In this document: positions 8,850 through 17,215 of the stretch, piece by piece
Layout: every line of letters starts with the position of its first letter
Position numbering within the stretch: position 1 is the stretch's first letter
From: Casp-actino8 sp001510335
GTDB taxonomy: Bacteria > Actinomycetota > Acidimicrobiia > Acidimicrobiales > Ilumatobacteraceae
DNA length: 64,000 nt
Reading direction: 5' to 3'
NCBI GenBank assembly: GCA_027729635.1
Contig: JAQCEM010000003.1
Location: forward strand, 26,417 to 90,416
Program-made: the position numbers and the translations under genes
Notes under the pieces: model-generated
Databases searched by the model: none
Told to the model about the DNA's origin: nothing
Seen by the model: the letters and a program-made list of their open reading frames with translations, nothing else

Positions 8850-9629
8850 ATGTCTGAAAACCAAGTCTCACGACGAATCGAAGCATTGATCGCCCCGGTG
8901 TTGGCCGACCTCGGTCTCGAAATGTACGACCTCGAATACAACGGTGGAATCGTGAAGATCACCGTTGATACGCCTCCAGGTTCGCCCGGTGGCATTGATG
9001 TCGATCAACTGTCCCAGTGCACGCGCCTCATTTCGCGCGAACTTGACCACGATGACCCCGTTCCTGGTCATTACACCCTTGAAGTCTCGAGCCCAGGTCT
9101 TGAGCGAAATCTGCGCTTACCACGTCATTTTCAGCGTGAAACTGGCAAATCAGCCGCAATTCGCCTGCAAAACGTCATTAATGGCGAACGTCGCATGAGC
9201 GGCGTTATTGAGTCGGCTGGCCCTGACACCTTCCTGTTGCGTTTGGCCAATGGCGAAGAACGAATCATTCCTTACGACCAAATCGATCGAGCCAAGACGA
9301 TTTTCGTGTGGGAAGCCCAAGCCAAGCCGAGTAACAAATCGGGTAACAAACCCGGTGGCAAAAACAGTAAAGCCGCAAAGGGCACCAAGAAAACGGGTGC
9401 TGCCGGTACACCAAAGTCCAGTGGCACGAGCAGTTCGGCCGCTTCCACGGCAGACTCTGAGCAAGAAATTGATGATTTTCTTGATCGCAACGACGATCTC
9501 GAAGGTCTTGATGCAGAACCAGATCTAGATACAGACAACGAAACCGATAACGAAACCGTTAACGAAACCGATAACGAAACCGACAATCACGTCAACAACG
9601 ACAACGACCAGGAGTCATCCCAGTCATGA
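8850..9629 (+). CDS. rimP: Ribosome maturation factor RimP with acidic repeat tail
   Basis: RimP helps assemble the 30S subunit. The core (about residues 1-155) has the two usual domains, with LGLEMYDLEYNGGIVKITVD and the signature YTLEVSSPGLERNL. Beyond it lies a 100-residue low-complexity extension: a Lys/Gly-rich segment (SNKSGNKPGGKNSKAAKGTKK), then an acidic tail of DNET/VNET repeats ending in NNDNDQESSQS. Typical RimP proteins have 150-190 residues; this one has 259. I use the ATG at 8850 because GGAGGTGA at 8838-8845 is placed for it and is too close for the in-frame TTG at 8847. The stop overlaps nusA by 4 nt. Confidence 0.92.
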   Translation: MSENQVSRRIEALIAPVLADLGLEMYDLEYNGGIVKITVDTPPGSPGGIDVDQLSQCTRLISRELDHDDPVPGHYTLEVSSPGLERNLRLPRHFQRETGKSAAIRLQNVINGERRMSGVIESAGPDTFLLRLANGEERIIPYDQIDRAKTIFVWEAQAKPSNKSGNKPGGKNSKAAKGTKKTGAAGTPKSSGTSSSAASTADSEQEIDDFLDRNDDLEGLDAEPDLDTDNETDNETVNETDNETDNHVNNDNDQESSQS

Positions 9630-10771
9630 GCAATCTCGATATGAAAGAAGCCATCAAAATGTTGGCGGCCGAAAAGAACATTTCAGAAGAGACCCTTCTG
9701 CAAGTGCTCGTCGAAGCTTTGGCGACCGCGTACAAGCGTCGTCCAGGTTCGGCAGAAGAAGTTGAAGTCGGTCTCAATACCGACACTCTTGAAATCACGT
9801 TCACCGCTTTCGACATTGACGAAGACGGCAACTGGGTCAACCAGCGTGACGACACTCCCGACAAGAACGAATTGGGTCGCATTGCGGCACAGACTTTCCG
9901 TCAGGTGATGGGTCAGCGCATCCGCGAAGCCGAGCGCGACAAGAAGTTTGAAGAATACGCCAACCGCGAAGGCGACATTGTCACTGGCATCATTCAGCAA
10001 AACGATCATCGCTATGCCTTGCTTGATCTTGGCAAAGTGGAAGCCCTCATGCCACAAAGTGAGCAAGTTCCTTTTGAGCGCGCCACACCTGGCACTCGCC
10101 TCAAGGCCTACATCGTCGAAGTGCGTCGTAGCGATAAGGGTCCGCAAATTGTGGTCAGCCGCACGCATCCCGGTCTCGTGAAGCGCCTGTTCGAACTCGA
10201 AGTTCCCGAAATTGCTGACGGCGTTGTCGAAATCAAAGCATGTGCTCGCGAACCAGGTCACCGCACCAAGATCGCGGTTTTCTCAAACGACAACAACGTC
10301 GATCCCGTTGGCGCCTGTGTCGGTGCTCGCGGTGGACGCGTGCGTATGGTTGTGAACGAACTCAATCAAGAGAAGATTGACATCATTCCTTTCAGCGACG
10401 ATTTGGCTGATTTCATTGCCAAAGCGCTGTCGCCGGCCAAGGTCACCGAAGTTCGTCTCAGCGAAGACCGCAGCCAGGCTGATGTCATCGTTCCCGATTT
10501 CCAACTCAGTTTGGCGATCGGTAAAGAAGGACAGAACGCTCGTCTTGCTGCTCGCCTTGCTGGTATTCGCGTCGACATCAAGAGCGAGACCCAGCACAAC
10601 AATGAGCTCAACGGAATTTTTGAAGATGCTGAATACGCCGATGGCGAATGGATCTTGAACGCTGAAACTGGCGCTCAAGAATTCCACGCTGCCGATGGTT
10701 CAGTGATGAGTCTTGAAGAGTGGGAAAAGGTCACCGGAATTACTGCGGCAGCAGTTGAGGACGAGGCATAG
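9626..10771 (+). CDS. nusA: Transcription termination/antitermination protein NusA
   Basis: NusA binds RNA polymerase and modulates pausing, termination and antitermination. Domains in order are the N-terminal polymerase-binding region (about 1-130), an S1 domain (VTGIIQQNDHRYALLDLGKVEALMP), then two KH domains with PVGACVGARGGRVRMVVNEL and SLAIGKEGQNARLAARLAG. At 381 residues it is slightly longer than most actinobacterial NusA and lacks the C-terminal acidic repeats of E. coli NusA; a short extra acidic tail follows the second KH. It is translationally coupled to rimP, the classic rimP-nusA-ylxR-infB arrangement. Confidence 0.96.
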   Translation: MSNLDMKEAIKMLAAEKNISEETLLQVLVEALATAYKRRPGSAEEVEVGLNTDTLEITFTAFDIDEDGNWVNQRDDTPDKNELGRIAAQTFRQVMGQRIREAERDKKFEEYANREGDIVTGIIQQNDHRYALLDLGKVEALMPQSEQVPFERATPGTRLKAYIVEVRRSDKGPQIVVSRTHPGLVKRLFELEVPEIADGVVEIKACAREPGHRTKIAVFSNDNNVDPVGACVGARGGRVRMVVNELNQEKIDIIPFSDDLADFIAKALSPAKVTEVRLSEDRSQADVIVPDFQLSLAIGKEGQNARLAARLAGIRVDIKSETQHNNELNGIFEDAEYADGEWILNAETGAQEFHAADGSVMSLEEWEKVTGITAAAVEDEA

Positions 10772-10778
10772 ATCTCAC

Positions 10779-11048
10779 ATGACAACGTTGACTCATCCGG
10801 TGCGCACTTGCGTGGGATGCCGTTCTCGCAAAGAACAGCAGTTACTCACTCGCTATGTACGCAACGAAATGGGTCAGCCTGTCGTGTCTCGCACAGCGAG
10901 CGGACGGGGTGCATGGATGTGCGCTGAGTCTGCAAGTTGTTTTGAGGCAGCAATGAAAATGCGTGCATTTGATCGAGCCTGGAAAACTCGTTCGAGTGAG
11001 AAGAAAACAATTAATGGTCGTCACCTCACCCGAGTCGCACAACCATGA
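10779..11048 (+). CDS. ylxR: YlxR-family RNA-binding protein (DUF448)
   Basis: A small basic protein of 89 residues in the fixed slot between nusA and infB. It has the family marks RTCVGCRSRKEQQLLTRYV near the start and GRGAWMCAESASCFEAAMKMRAFDRA in the middle. YlxR folds as an RNA- or nucleoid-binding domain; its exact role is not settled across bacteria. I start at the ATG 10779 (MTTLTHPVRTCVGC), 7 nt after the nusA stop. An upstream in-frame start within nusA would add 22 residues unlike the family. Confidence 0.88.
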   Translation: MTTLTHPVRTCVGCRSRKEQQLLTRYVRNEMGQPVVSRTASGRGAWMCAESASCFEAAMKMRAFDRAWKTRSSEKKTINGRHLTRVAQP

Positions 11049-11105
11049 CAATCTAAAGAGTCGCCGGAAACACCGGCGAAAAAGCATCAAAGGACTGAAC
11101 GCCGC

Positions 11106-13955
11106 GTGGCAACAGCAAAGATCAAAGTCAGTGAATTAGCGAAGTCCCTCGGCATGACTAATGCCGAGATGCTCGAACTTTGTAAGGCCAACAATGTGGC
11201 CGCAAAGACCCCTCAGTCAACTTTGGTTGAAGCATTCGTGCCGATGCTCAAGCGCAAAGCTGAAGCCGCCGGCCTCGTGCGCGAGGTTGCCCCAGTTGAA
11301 GAGGAAGAGCCCGCCAAGAAGGCGCCGGCAAAGAAGGCTGCTGCACCAGTCGAGAAAGCGCCAGCCGTCGTTGAGGCAACCGTAGTCAAAGTAGATGTTG
11401 CTCCTGTTCCGGTCGTTGAAGCACCGGCACCCGTCGTCGATGCTCCGGTTGTTCAGGCACCTGTCGCTCCTGTTGTTGAGACTCCTGCGGTTGTTGCCCC
11501 TGCTCCTGCGGCACCAGTGACTCCCGAAGCCTCGGCTGCTCCAACAAGTTCAGTTGTCTCCAGCCGAACCGCTCCACGCGAGCCAGCCCGTGACGCAACT
11601 CGTGAAACTCCTCGTCCTGCTGCTCCGCGCCCGCCGGCCGCTGGTAGCGCACCTGGTGTCGCTGCGCCTGGACGTCCGGTTCCGCCGCCGCCTGGTCGCC
11701 CGATGAGTTCGACTGGTCGTCCGGTTCCGCCGCCGCCTGGTCGCCCGATGAGTTCGACTGGTCGTCCGGTTCCGCCGCCTCCAGGTGGCCCGCGAAATGC
11801 ACCGGCGCCGGGTGCTCGTCCAAGCGGTGCTGGTTACGGTGGACCGCGTACTGGTGCCCCGCGTCCTGGCGGTGCCTTTGGTGGCGCACGTCCCGTTGGT
11901 GGTCCTCGTCCTGCTGGTGCTTTCGGTACACAGCGACCGGGTGGTCCTGGTGGTCCTGGTGGTCCCGGTGGACCCGGTGGTCCTGGTGGCGGTCCTGGTG
12001 GTGGACCCGGTGGTCCCGGTGCTGGCCGTCCCGGTGGTGGAGGTCGTCCTGGTGGCGGCGCTCGACCGAGTGGTGGTCGTCGAGCTCCTCGCAGTGGTGG
12101 CCGTCGTCGCCGTCGTGGAGAGGATGATCTACAGCCGTCAATGATTTCGTACAGCGACGATTCGGCTCCGGTCCCCGAGGGCACCGTCGTCATCGAACGC
12201 GGAGTTTCATCACAAGAGTTCGCACCGCGACTCAACCGCACCGCGGCTGATGTTGTGCGCTTCTTGTTGAAGAACGGTGAAATGGTCACGGCAACGATGA
12301 CGTTGTCCGATGAACAAATGGAATTGTTCGCACTTGAAATTGGTGCCGAGATTCTTTTGGTTGAACCCGGTCAGCAAGAAGAAATGGAATTGCAGGCCCT
12401 CTTCGACGACAGTGATGACGACGACGAAACCGCGCAAGAACTGCGTCCGCCAGTGATCACGGTGATGGGTCACGTTGACCACGGCAAGACCACCTTGCTT
12501 GACAAGATTCGTAACGCCAATGTTGTCTCTGGTGAAGCCGGCGGAATTACTCAGCACATCGGTGCATACCAAGTAGTGCAAGATGGCAAGAAGGTCACCT
12601 TCATTGACACCCCTGGTCACGCCGCGTTCACCCAAATGCGTGCCCGTGGTGCCCAAGTCACCGACATTGTTGTGTTGATGGTTGCTGCCGACGACGGTGT
12701 GATGCCTCAGACCATTGAAGCAATTAGTCATGCGCGCGCTGCTGGTGTGCCCATGGTGGTTGCGATCAACAAGGTCGACAAAGAAAACGCCGACGTGCAG
12801 CGCGTACTATCGCAACTCTCCGAACAGCAACTTGTTCCCGAGTCGTGGGGTGGCGACACCATCTGTGTTGAAATATCGGCACAACAAAACTTGGGTGTTG
12901 ATGACCTCATCGAACAACTCACGATCGTTGCCGAAATTGAAGAACTCACCGCAAACCCAACCGGGCGCGCCAAGGGAATTGTTCTTGAAGCCAACCTCGA
13001 CACTGGTCGTGGACCGGTAGCGACCATCTTGGTTGACAAGGGAACCCTGAAGGTCGGTGACCCGATTGTTGCTGGTGGCGCGTGGGGTCGTGTGCGCGCC
13101 ATGTTCGACGATAAGGGCAAACAGATTAAAGAAGCCGGTCCGTCAACACCAGTGCAGGTTCTTGGTTTGTCAACCGTTCCGCAAGCGGGCGATGAATTCC
13201 GTGTTGCGCCAGACGAAAAGACTGCTCGTACCGTTGGTGAAGCTCGTGAACAGCGTCTGCGTGCCAAGGCACAGCGTGGCGATGCACGAGTTCAGCGTGG
13301 TGTGAAGCTTGAAGACGTTTTCACGCAAATTCAGGCTGGTGAAGTGGCAACACTGAACCTCATTTTGAAGGCCGATGTACAAGGTTCGCTCGAAGCCGTC
13401 ACCGACAGTTTGCGTCGTCTTGAGCGTGATGAAGTGAAGTTGGCTTTCGTGCACCGTGCAGTTGGTGGAGTCACCGAAAACGACATCACCTTGGCTGCTG
13501 CCACCAACGCCACCATTCTTGGTTTCAACGTTCGCCCCGATCGTAAAGCTCGTGACCTTGCTGAAGCTGAACATGTTGAGATTCGTTCATACGAAATCAT
13601 CTACAAGCTGCTCGAAGATATTGAGAGCGCGATGATCGGTATGTTGGCTCCCGAATACGAAGAAGTCGTCACTGGCGAAGCCGAAGTGCGCGAAGTCTTC
13701 CGTGTGCCAAAGCTCGGTGGCATCGCGGGTTGTTATGTCCGCACCGGACAGATCACTCGTGGCACCAAGGTGCGATTCATTCGCGAAGGCGTCATTATCT
13801 GGAAGGGCGCGATCACGTCACTGCGTCGCTTCAAAGACGATGTTCGTGAAGTACGCGAAGGTTTCGAATGTGGTATCGGTTTGAGTGACTTCCAAGACCT
13901 CAAGCCTGGCGACCTCATTGAAACCTTCGAAGAGAAACTGGTGGTCCGGACCTGA
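11106..13955 (+). CDS. infB: Translation initiation factor IF-2
   Basis: IF-2 is the GTPase that places initiator tRNA on the ribosome. The IF2-N motif KIKVSELAKSLGMTNAEMLEL begins the protein. About 290 residues of low complexity follow: Ala/Val/Pro-rich, then RPVPPPPGRPMSSTG repeats, then GGPGGP runs ending in a GRRRRR basic patch. The G domain begins near residue 450 with GHVDHGKTTLLDKI (G1), DTPGHAAF (G3) and NKVDKE (G4), followed by domains II, III and IV. Length 949, within the actinobacterial range. It starts with GTG. The glycine-rich linker is encoded by repeat DNA that could vary between strains. Confidence 0.97.
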   Translation: MATAKIKVSELAKSLGMTNAEMLELCKANNVAAKTPQSTLVEAFVPMLKRKAEAAGLVREVAPVEEEEPAKKAPAKKAAAPVEKAPAVVEATVVKVDVAPVPVVEAPAPVVDAPVVQAPVAPVVETPAVVAPAPAAPVTPEASAAPTSSVVSSRTAPREPARDATRETPRPAAPRPPAAGSAPGVAAPGRPVPPPPGRPMSSTGRPVPPPPGRPMSSTGRPVPPPPGGPRNAPAPGARPSGAGYGGPRTGAPRPGGAFGGARPVGGPRPAGAFGTQRPGGPGGPGGPGGPGGPGGGPGGGPGGPGAGRPGGGGRPGGGARPSGGRRAPRSGGRRRRRGEDDLQPSMISYSDDSAPVPEGTVVIERGVSSQEFAPRLNRTAADVVRFLLKNGEMVTATMTLSDEQMELFALEIGAEILLVEPGQQEEMELQALFDDSDDDDETAQELRPPVITVMGHVDHGKTTLLDKIRNANVVSGEAGGITQHIGAYQVVQDGKKVTFIDTPGHAAFTQMRARGAQVTDIVVLMVAADDGVMPQTIEAISHARAAGVPMVVAINKVDKENADVQRVLSQLSEQQLVPESWGGDTICVEISAQQNLGVDDLIEQLTIVAEIEELTANPTGRAKGIVLEANLDTGRGPVATILVDKGTLKVGDPIVAGGAWGRVRAMFDDKGKQIKEAGPSTPVQVLGLSTVPQAGDEFRVAPDEKTARTVGEAREQRLRAKAQRGDARVQRGVKLEDVFTQIQAGEVATLNLILKADVQGSLEAVTDSLRRLERDEVKLAFVHRAVGGVTENDITLAAATNATILGFNVRPDRKARDLAEAEHVEIRSYEIIYKLLEDIESAMIGMLAPEYEEVVTGEAEVREVFRVPKLGGIAGCYVRTGQITRGTKVRFIREGVIIWKGAITSLRRFKDDVREVREGFECGIGLSDFQDLKPGDLIETFEEKLVVRT
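11673..11779 (+). repeat. 45-bp tandem repeat inside infB
   Basis: Two perfect 45-bp copies (11673-11717 and 11718-11762) and 17 nt of a third. Each full unit encodes RPVPPPPGRPMSSTG in frame. Perfect identity at the DNA level, including third positions, points to recent duplication. It lies in the flexible N-terminal linker of IF-2 and keeps the frame. Confidence 0.9.
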
Positions 13956-13957
13956 TC

Positions 13958-14617
13958 ATGGCAAGCTCAACTGATGATCTTGAGTTTTTCTTTGACCCGG
14001 TGTGTCCGTGGGCATGGATCACCTCACGTTGGGTCAAAGAAGTTCAGGAGTTGCGTCAGTATTCGGTGACGTGGCGTCCCATTTCGTTAAAGATTTTGAA
14101 TGCCAATCAAACAGCCGAGTGGTACACCGCGGAATACAAGCGTGGGCATGCCGCTGGTCACGACGGTTTGCGCACCGCCTGTGCGTTAGTTGATCACTTT
14201 GGTGGCGACGAAGGTAACGAAGCCGTTGATCGGTTCTACTCCGCACTCGGAATTGCGGCCCACAAGAACGGTCGTCGTGACGAGTTTCGCGACAACACTG
14301 CACACTTCATTGATGAATGTCTCACCATTGCTGGTCTGAGTACGACGCTCAATCAAACGGGCCAATCAACTTTTGACGATGTCATCGCAACATCGACCTC
14401 AGTAGCCCTTGAGCGCACTGGCAAAGATGTCGGCACGCCGATCCTCACATTCCATCCTGGCCAAGTCAACGAGGGTTCATTCTTTGGTCCAGTCATTGCC
14501 CGTATTCCACGTGGTGAAGAGGCGTTGACATTGTGGAATGCAGTCGAGGTCGTGGCGACAACTCCCGGTGTCGCCGAACTCAAGCGCACCTTGCGTTCAA
14601 AACCAGTCTTTGACTAA
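13958..14617 (+). CDS. DsbA-family protein, Rv2466c (mycothiol nitroreductase)-like
   Basis: A 219-residue thioredoxin-fold protein. The start LEFFFDPVCPWAWITSRWVKEV, the RPISLKILN segment, and the late VGTPILTFHPGQVNEGSFFGPVIARIPRGEEA closely follow Mycobacterium tuberculosis Rv2466c, a mycothiol-dependent reductase that activates some nitro-aromatic drugs. The active site differs: the family has CPWC, whereas here it is CPWA (Cys16, Ala19), so the nucleophilic Cys is kept and the resolving Cys lost. A monothiol mechanism using mycothiol is plausible. It starts 2 nt after infB, inside the translation operon. Substrate unknown. Confidence 0.8.
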   Translation: MASSTDDLEFFFDPVCPWAWITSRWVKEVQELRQYSVTWRPISLKILNANQTAEWYTAEYKRGHAAGHDGLRTACALVDHFGGDEGNEAVDRFYSALGIAAHKNGRRDEFRDNTAHFIDECLTIAGLSTTLNQTGQSTFDDVIATSTSVALERTGKDVGTPILTFHPGQVNEGSFFGPVIARIPRGEEALTLWNAVEVVATTPGVAELKRTLRSKPVFD

Positions 14618-14650
14618 GAACCAGGGTTCACGAGCGATAGCGTTCTTGGT

Positions 14651-15184
14651 GTGAATCGGCCACCCTCGCGCTCAGGTAAATCTCGCACCCCATCGCGTAA
14701 TGCGACGACGCATGCGTACCCGCGCTCGGTCCGATTGGGTGAGACGCTTCGTGAAGTTCTTGCCGATGAACTCGTGCGTATTGACGATGAACGACTTGAG
14801 TTCGTCACCGTCACCCGGGTTGAAGTCGACCCTGAAATGAACCGTGGCATTGTGTTCTTTGATTCGCTCGCTGGCGAAGATGGCGACGCGCTGATTTTGG
14901 AAGCATTCTCTGACCACCGCAAGCGTTTGCAAAGTTCAATCGGCAAGCAAGTGCGTGCCAAGAAGACACCTATCCTGTCGTTTCGTCCCGATGAAGTCAT
15001 CCGCTCGGCCGAGCGTATTGAAAAGATCTTGCGTGAGAATCCGAGCCCGAGTCGTGAAGCAACCGTGAACGAAGACAACTACGTGCAGAAGAAAGTCTTT
15101 CCCGAGCCGGCAGATGTGGTTGAAGAAGACGAAGACGTTGAAGATACCGATAGTGAAGTAAACGATCTCGATGGCGAGGCGTAA
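14651..15184 (+). CDS. rbfA: Ribosome-binding factor A
   Basis: RbfA is a cold-shock 30S maturation factor binding the 16S rRNA neck. The KH-like core has VRLGETLREVLADELVRIDDERLEFVTVTRVEVDPEMNRGIVFFDSL and KQVRAKKTPILSFRPDEVIRSAERIEKIL. The C-terminus is an acidic tail of about 45 residues (EEDEDVEDTDSEVNDLDGEA). The protein has 177 residues. The GTG start at 14651 gives a short Arg/Ser-rich lead. Its end overlaps truB by 14 nt. Confidence 0.92.
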   Translation: MNRPPSRSGKSRTPSRNATTHAYPRSVRLGETLREVLADELVRIDDERLEFVTVTRVEVDPEMNRGIVFFDSLAGEDGDALILEAFSDHRKRLQSSIGKQVRAKKTPILSFRPDEVIRSAERIEKILRENPSPSREATVNEDNYVQKKVFPEPADVVEEDEDVEDTDSEVNDLDGEA

Positions 15185-16157
15185 ACCCGCACAAGTACAT
15201 GGTCTGCTGGTCGTTGACAAACCCGCCGGCATGACGAGTCATGATGTCGTTGACAAGGCTCGCAGAATTCTCGGTGAACGCAAGATCGGGCACTCCGGAA
15301 CTCTTGACCCTGATGCCACGGGTGTTTTGCTGTTAGGTGTCGGCGATGCCACGCGACTCTTGCGCTTTCTTGACAACGTGACGATTGATGGTCGTGCCAC
15401 CACGTCAAAGTCGTACACCGGAACCGTGGTACTTGGCACTGAAACCACGACGCTTGATGCATCGGGTGAAGTGACGGCGACTTACGACATGTCGGCCATC
15501 ATTGACGGTCTCACGATAGAAAAAGTCCAAGCAATCGTTGATGGCAACGTTGGTCAGCAATTACTTGGTGATGTCATGCAAGTGCCGCCGATGGTTTCGG
15601 CACTCAAAGTGGACGGCAAGCGTTTGCACGAATTGGCGCGTGAAGGTATTGAGATTGAACGCGAGGCCCGACCAGTGACCGTGCATTCATTCACCGTCGT
15701 CGCTATCCGTGGTAATGAAGTTGACATTGATGTCACCTGTTCAAGTGGCACGTATATCCGCACATTGGCGGCCGACCTCGGAACCATCATGGGCGGGGGA
15801 GCCCACCTTAAGAATCTTCGTCGCACCTCGATTGGTCGCTGCACAACTTCTGATGCCGTCACGCTCGATGAACTGCAATCAGAAGATTCCCAAACCGATC
15901 CTCAGTCGTATTTGCGACCAGTGATTGACTGTGTGCGCGGACTTTCGCGATTTGATGCCGATGCCGAAGTTCGTGCGGTGGTGGCGGTGGGCAAAGTTTT
16001 GCCGGCAGCGTTATTTGTCGGCAACGGCCCGGCTCCGTGGGCGGTGGTTGATGCAGATGAACGTTTGATCGCGGTGTACGAGCCATTCAGCAATGAGAAA
16101 GTTGGCGCCGACATGGCTAGACCCTCGATTGTGCTCATTACGCCTGAAAGTTCATGA
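15171..16157 (+). CDS. truB: tRNA pseudouridine(55) synthase
   Basis: TruB isomerises U55 in the T-loop of tRNAs. The start GLLVVDKPAGMTSHDVVDKAR, the catalytic GHSGTLDPDATGVLLLGVGDATRLL (Asp nucleophile in DPDATG) and the later CSSGTYIRTLAADLG are diagnostic. It has 328 residues with a usual C-terminal extension. The ATG at 15171 lies inside rbfA, giving a 14-nt overlap and tight coupling. The neighbour ribF is the standard next gene. Confidence 0.95.
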   Translation: MARRKPAQVHGLLVVDKPAGMTSHDVVDKARRILGERKIGHSGTLDPDATGVLLLGVGDATRLLRFLDNVTIDGRATTSKSYTGTVVLGTETTTLDASGEVTATYDMSAIIDGLTIEKVQAIVDGNVGQQLLGDVMQVPPMVSALKVDGKRLHELAREGIEIEREARPVTVHSFTVVAIRGNEVDIDVTCSSGTYIRTLAADLGTIMGGGAHLKNLRRTSIGRCTTSDAVTLDELQSEDSQTDPQSYLRPVIDCVRGLSRFDADAEVRAVVAVGKVLPAALFVGNGPAPWAVVDADERLIAVYEPFSNEKVGADMARPSIVLITPESS

Positions 16158-16209
16158 GATAGGCGCTCGTTATTTAGATGTTTGTGACCAAATTTGAGAT
16201 GTTGAACGA

Positions 16210-17211
16210 ATGTCCCAGTCGGTTGCGCAAGTATCGTTTGCTGCTGTGCATGTGATCACCGATTTGAGTGCCATACCGGCCGGGCTATTCGCCTCGGGTT
16301 CGGTTGTCACCATCGGCGCTTACGACGGACTGCATGTCGGTCACCGCGAGATAATTGAACAAGTAACAAAGAAGGCTCAATCAGCCGGGCAGAAAAGCGT
16401 GTTGGTGACATTCAGCCCTCACCCGGCGCAGATTTTGCGTCCGACAGAAGCGCCGAAACTTTTGACTGACCGTGATCAGAAATTGCGATTGCTTGAAAGT
16501 ACGGGCATTGATGCAGTGGTCATGATTGCGTTTGATCGGATCCAGGCGCAAGAGACACCCGAAGATTTTGTCAAGCGAGTTCTGGTTGATGCGCTCGATG
16601 TGAAGTGTCTGATTGTCGGTGAAGATTTCTGCTTCGGCAAAGATCGTCGTGGCAACGTTGAACTACTCACACAACGAGGCGAACAATATGGCTTCGTTGT
16701 TGAGCCAAGTCAATTGGTTGCTGGGCACGACGATGTCACCGCGAGCTCAACGTACATTCGCTCATTAATTCAAAATGGCGATATTGAGGCCGCAAACATG
16801 TATCTCGGACGGCAGCACGAACTTACTGGGACGGTTGTGCATGGTGATGCGCGTGGACGAACTGTTGGGTTTCCGACAGCGAATGTGGAAGTGCCCAAGA
16901 TGTTGTGTCAACCCGGTGATGGTGTCTACGCCGGTTGGTATGAGCGCCCAGCACGAGATGGTGAACCCGAACGCGTCTATCCAGCGGCCATCAACATTGG
17001 TCGCCGTCCAACCTTTTATGTTGATGCACCAGTGTCACTGGTTGAAGCGCACGTCATTGGCGAGGAAAGTCTTGATCTCTACGGTGAAGTGGCCACACTT
17101 CGTTTCGTGAAGCGTTTACGTGGTGAGCAAAAGTTTTCAGGTATTGACGAAATGAAAACTCAGTTGATGCGTGATATCGAAAAAGCCAAGGAAGCGCTTG
17201 CTGAGAAGTGA
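16210..17211 (+). CDS. ribF: Bifunctional riboflavin kinase / FAD synthetase
   Basis: RibF phosphorylates riboflavin to FMN and adenylates FMN to FAD. The N-terminal FAD synthetase half has the nucleotidyl-transferase signature VTIGAYDGLHVGHREII and later ASSTYIRSLIQNGDI; the C-terminal kinase half has GDARGRTVGFPTANV and YPAAINIGRRPTF. It has 333 residues, normal. A 52-nt gap separates it from truB, so it may have its own start of transcription, and fbiC converges 4 nt past its end. Confidence 0.95.
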   Translation: MSQSVAQVSFAAVHVITDLSAIPAGLFASGSVVTIGAYDGLHVGHREIIEQVTKKAQSAGQKSVLVTFSPHPAQILRPTEAPKLLTDRDQKLRLLESTGIDAVVMIAFDRIQAQETPEDFVKRVLVDALDVKCLIVGEDFCFGKDRRGNVELLTQRGEQYGFVVEPSQLVAGHDDVTASSTYIRSLIQNGDIEAANMYLGRQHELTGTVVHGDARGRTVGFPTANVEVPKMLCQPGDGVYAGWYERPARDGEPERVYPAAINIGRRPTFYVDAPVSLVEAHVIGEESLDLYGEVATLRFVKRLRGEQKFSGIDEMKTQLMRDIEKAKEALAEK

Positions 17212-17215
17212 ATCG

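Noticed and set aside
11386..12141. His/Asp-rich open frame opposite infB
   Set aside because: Complement of the glycine/proline repeat DNA of infB, which rarely contains stops; composition is an artefact.
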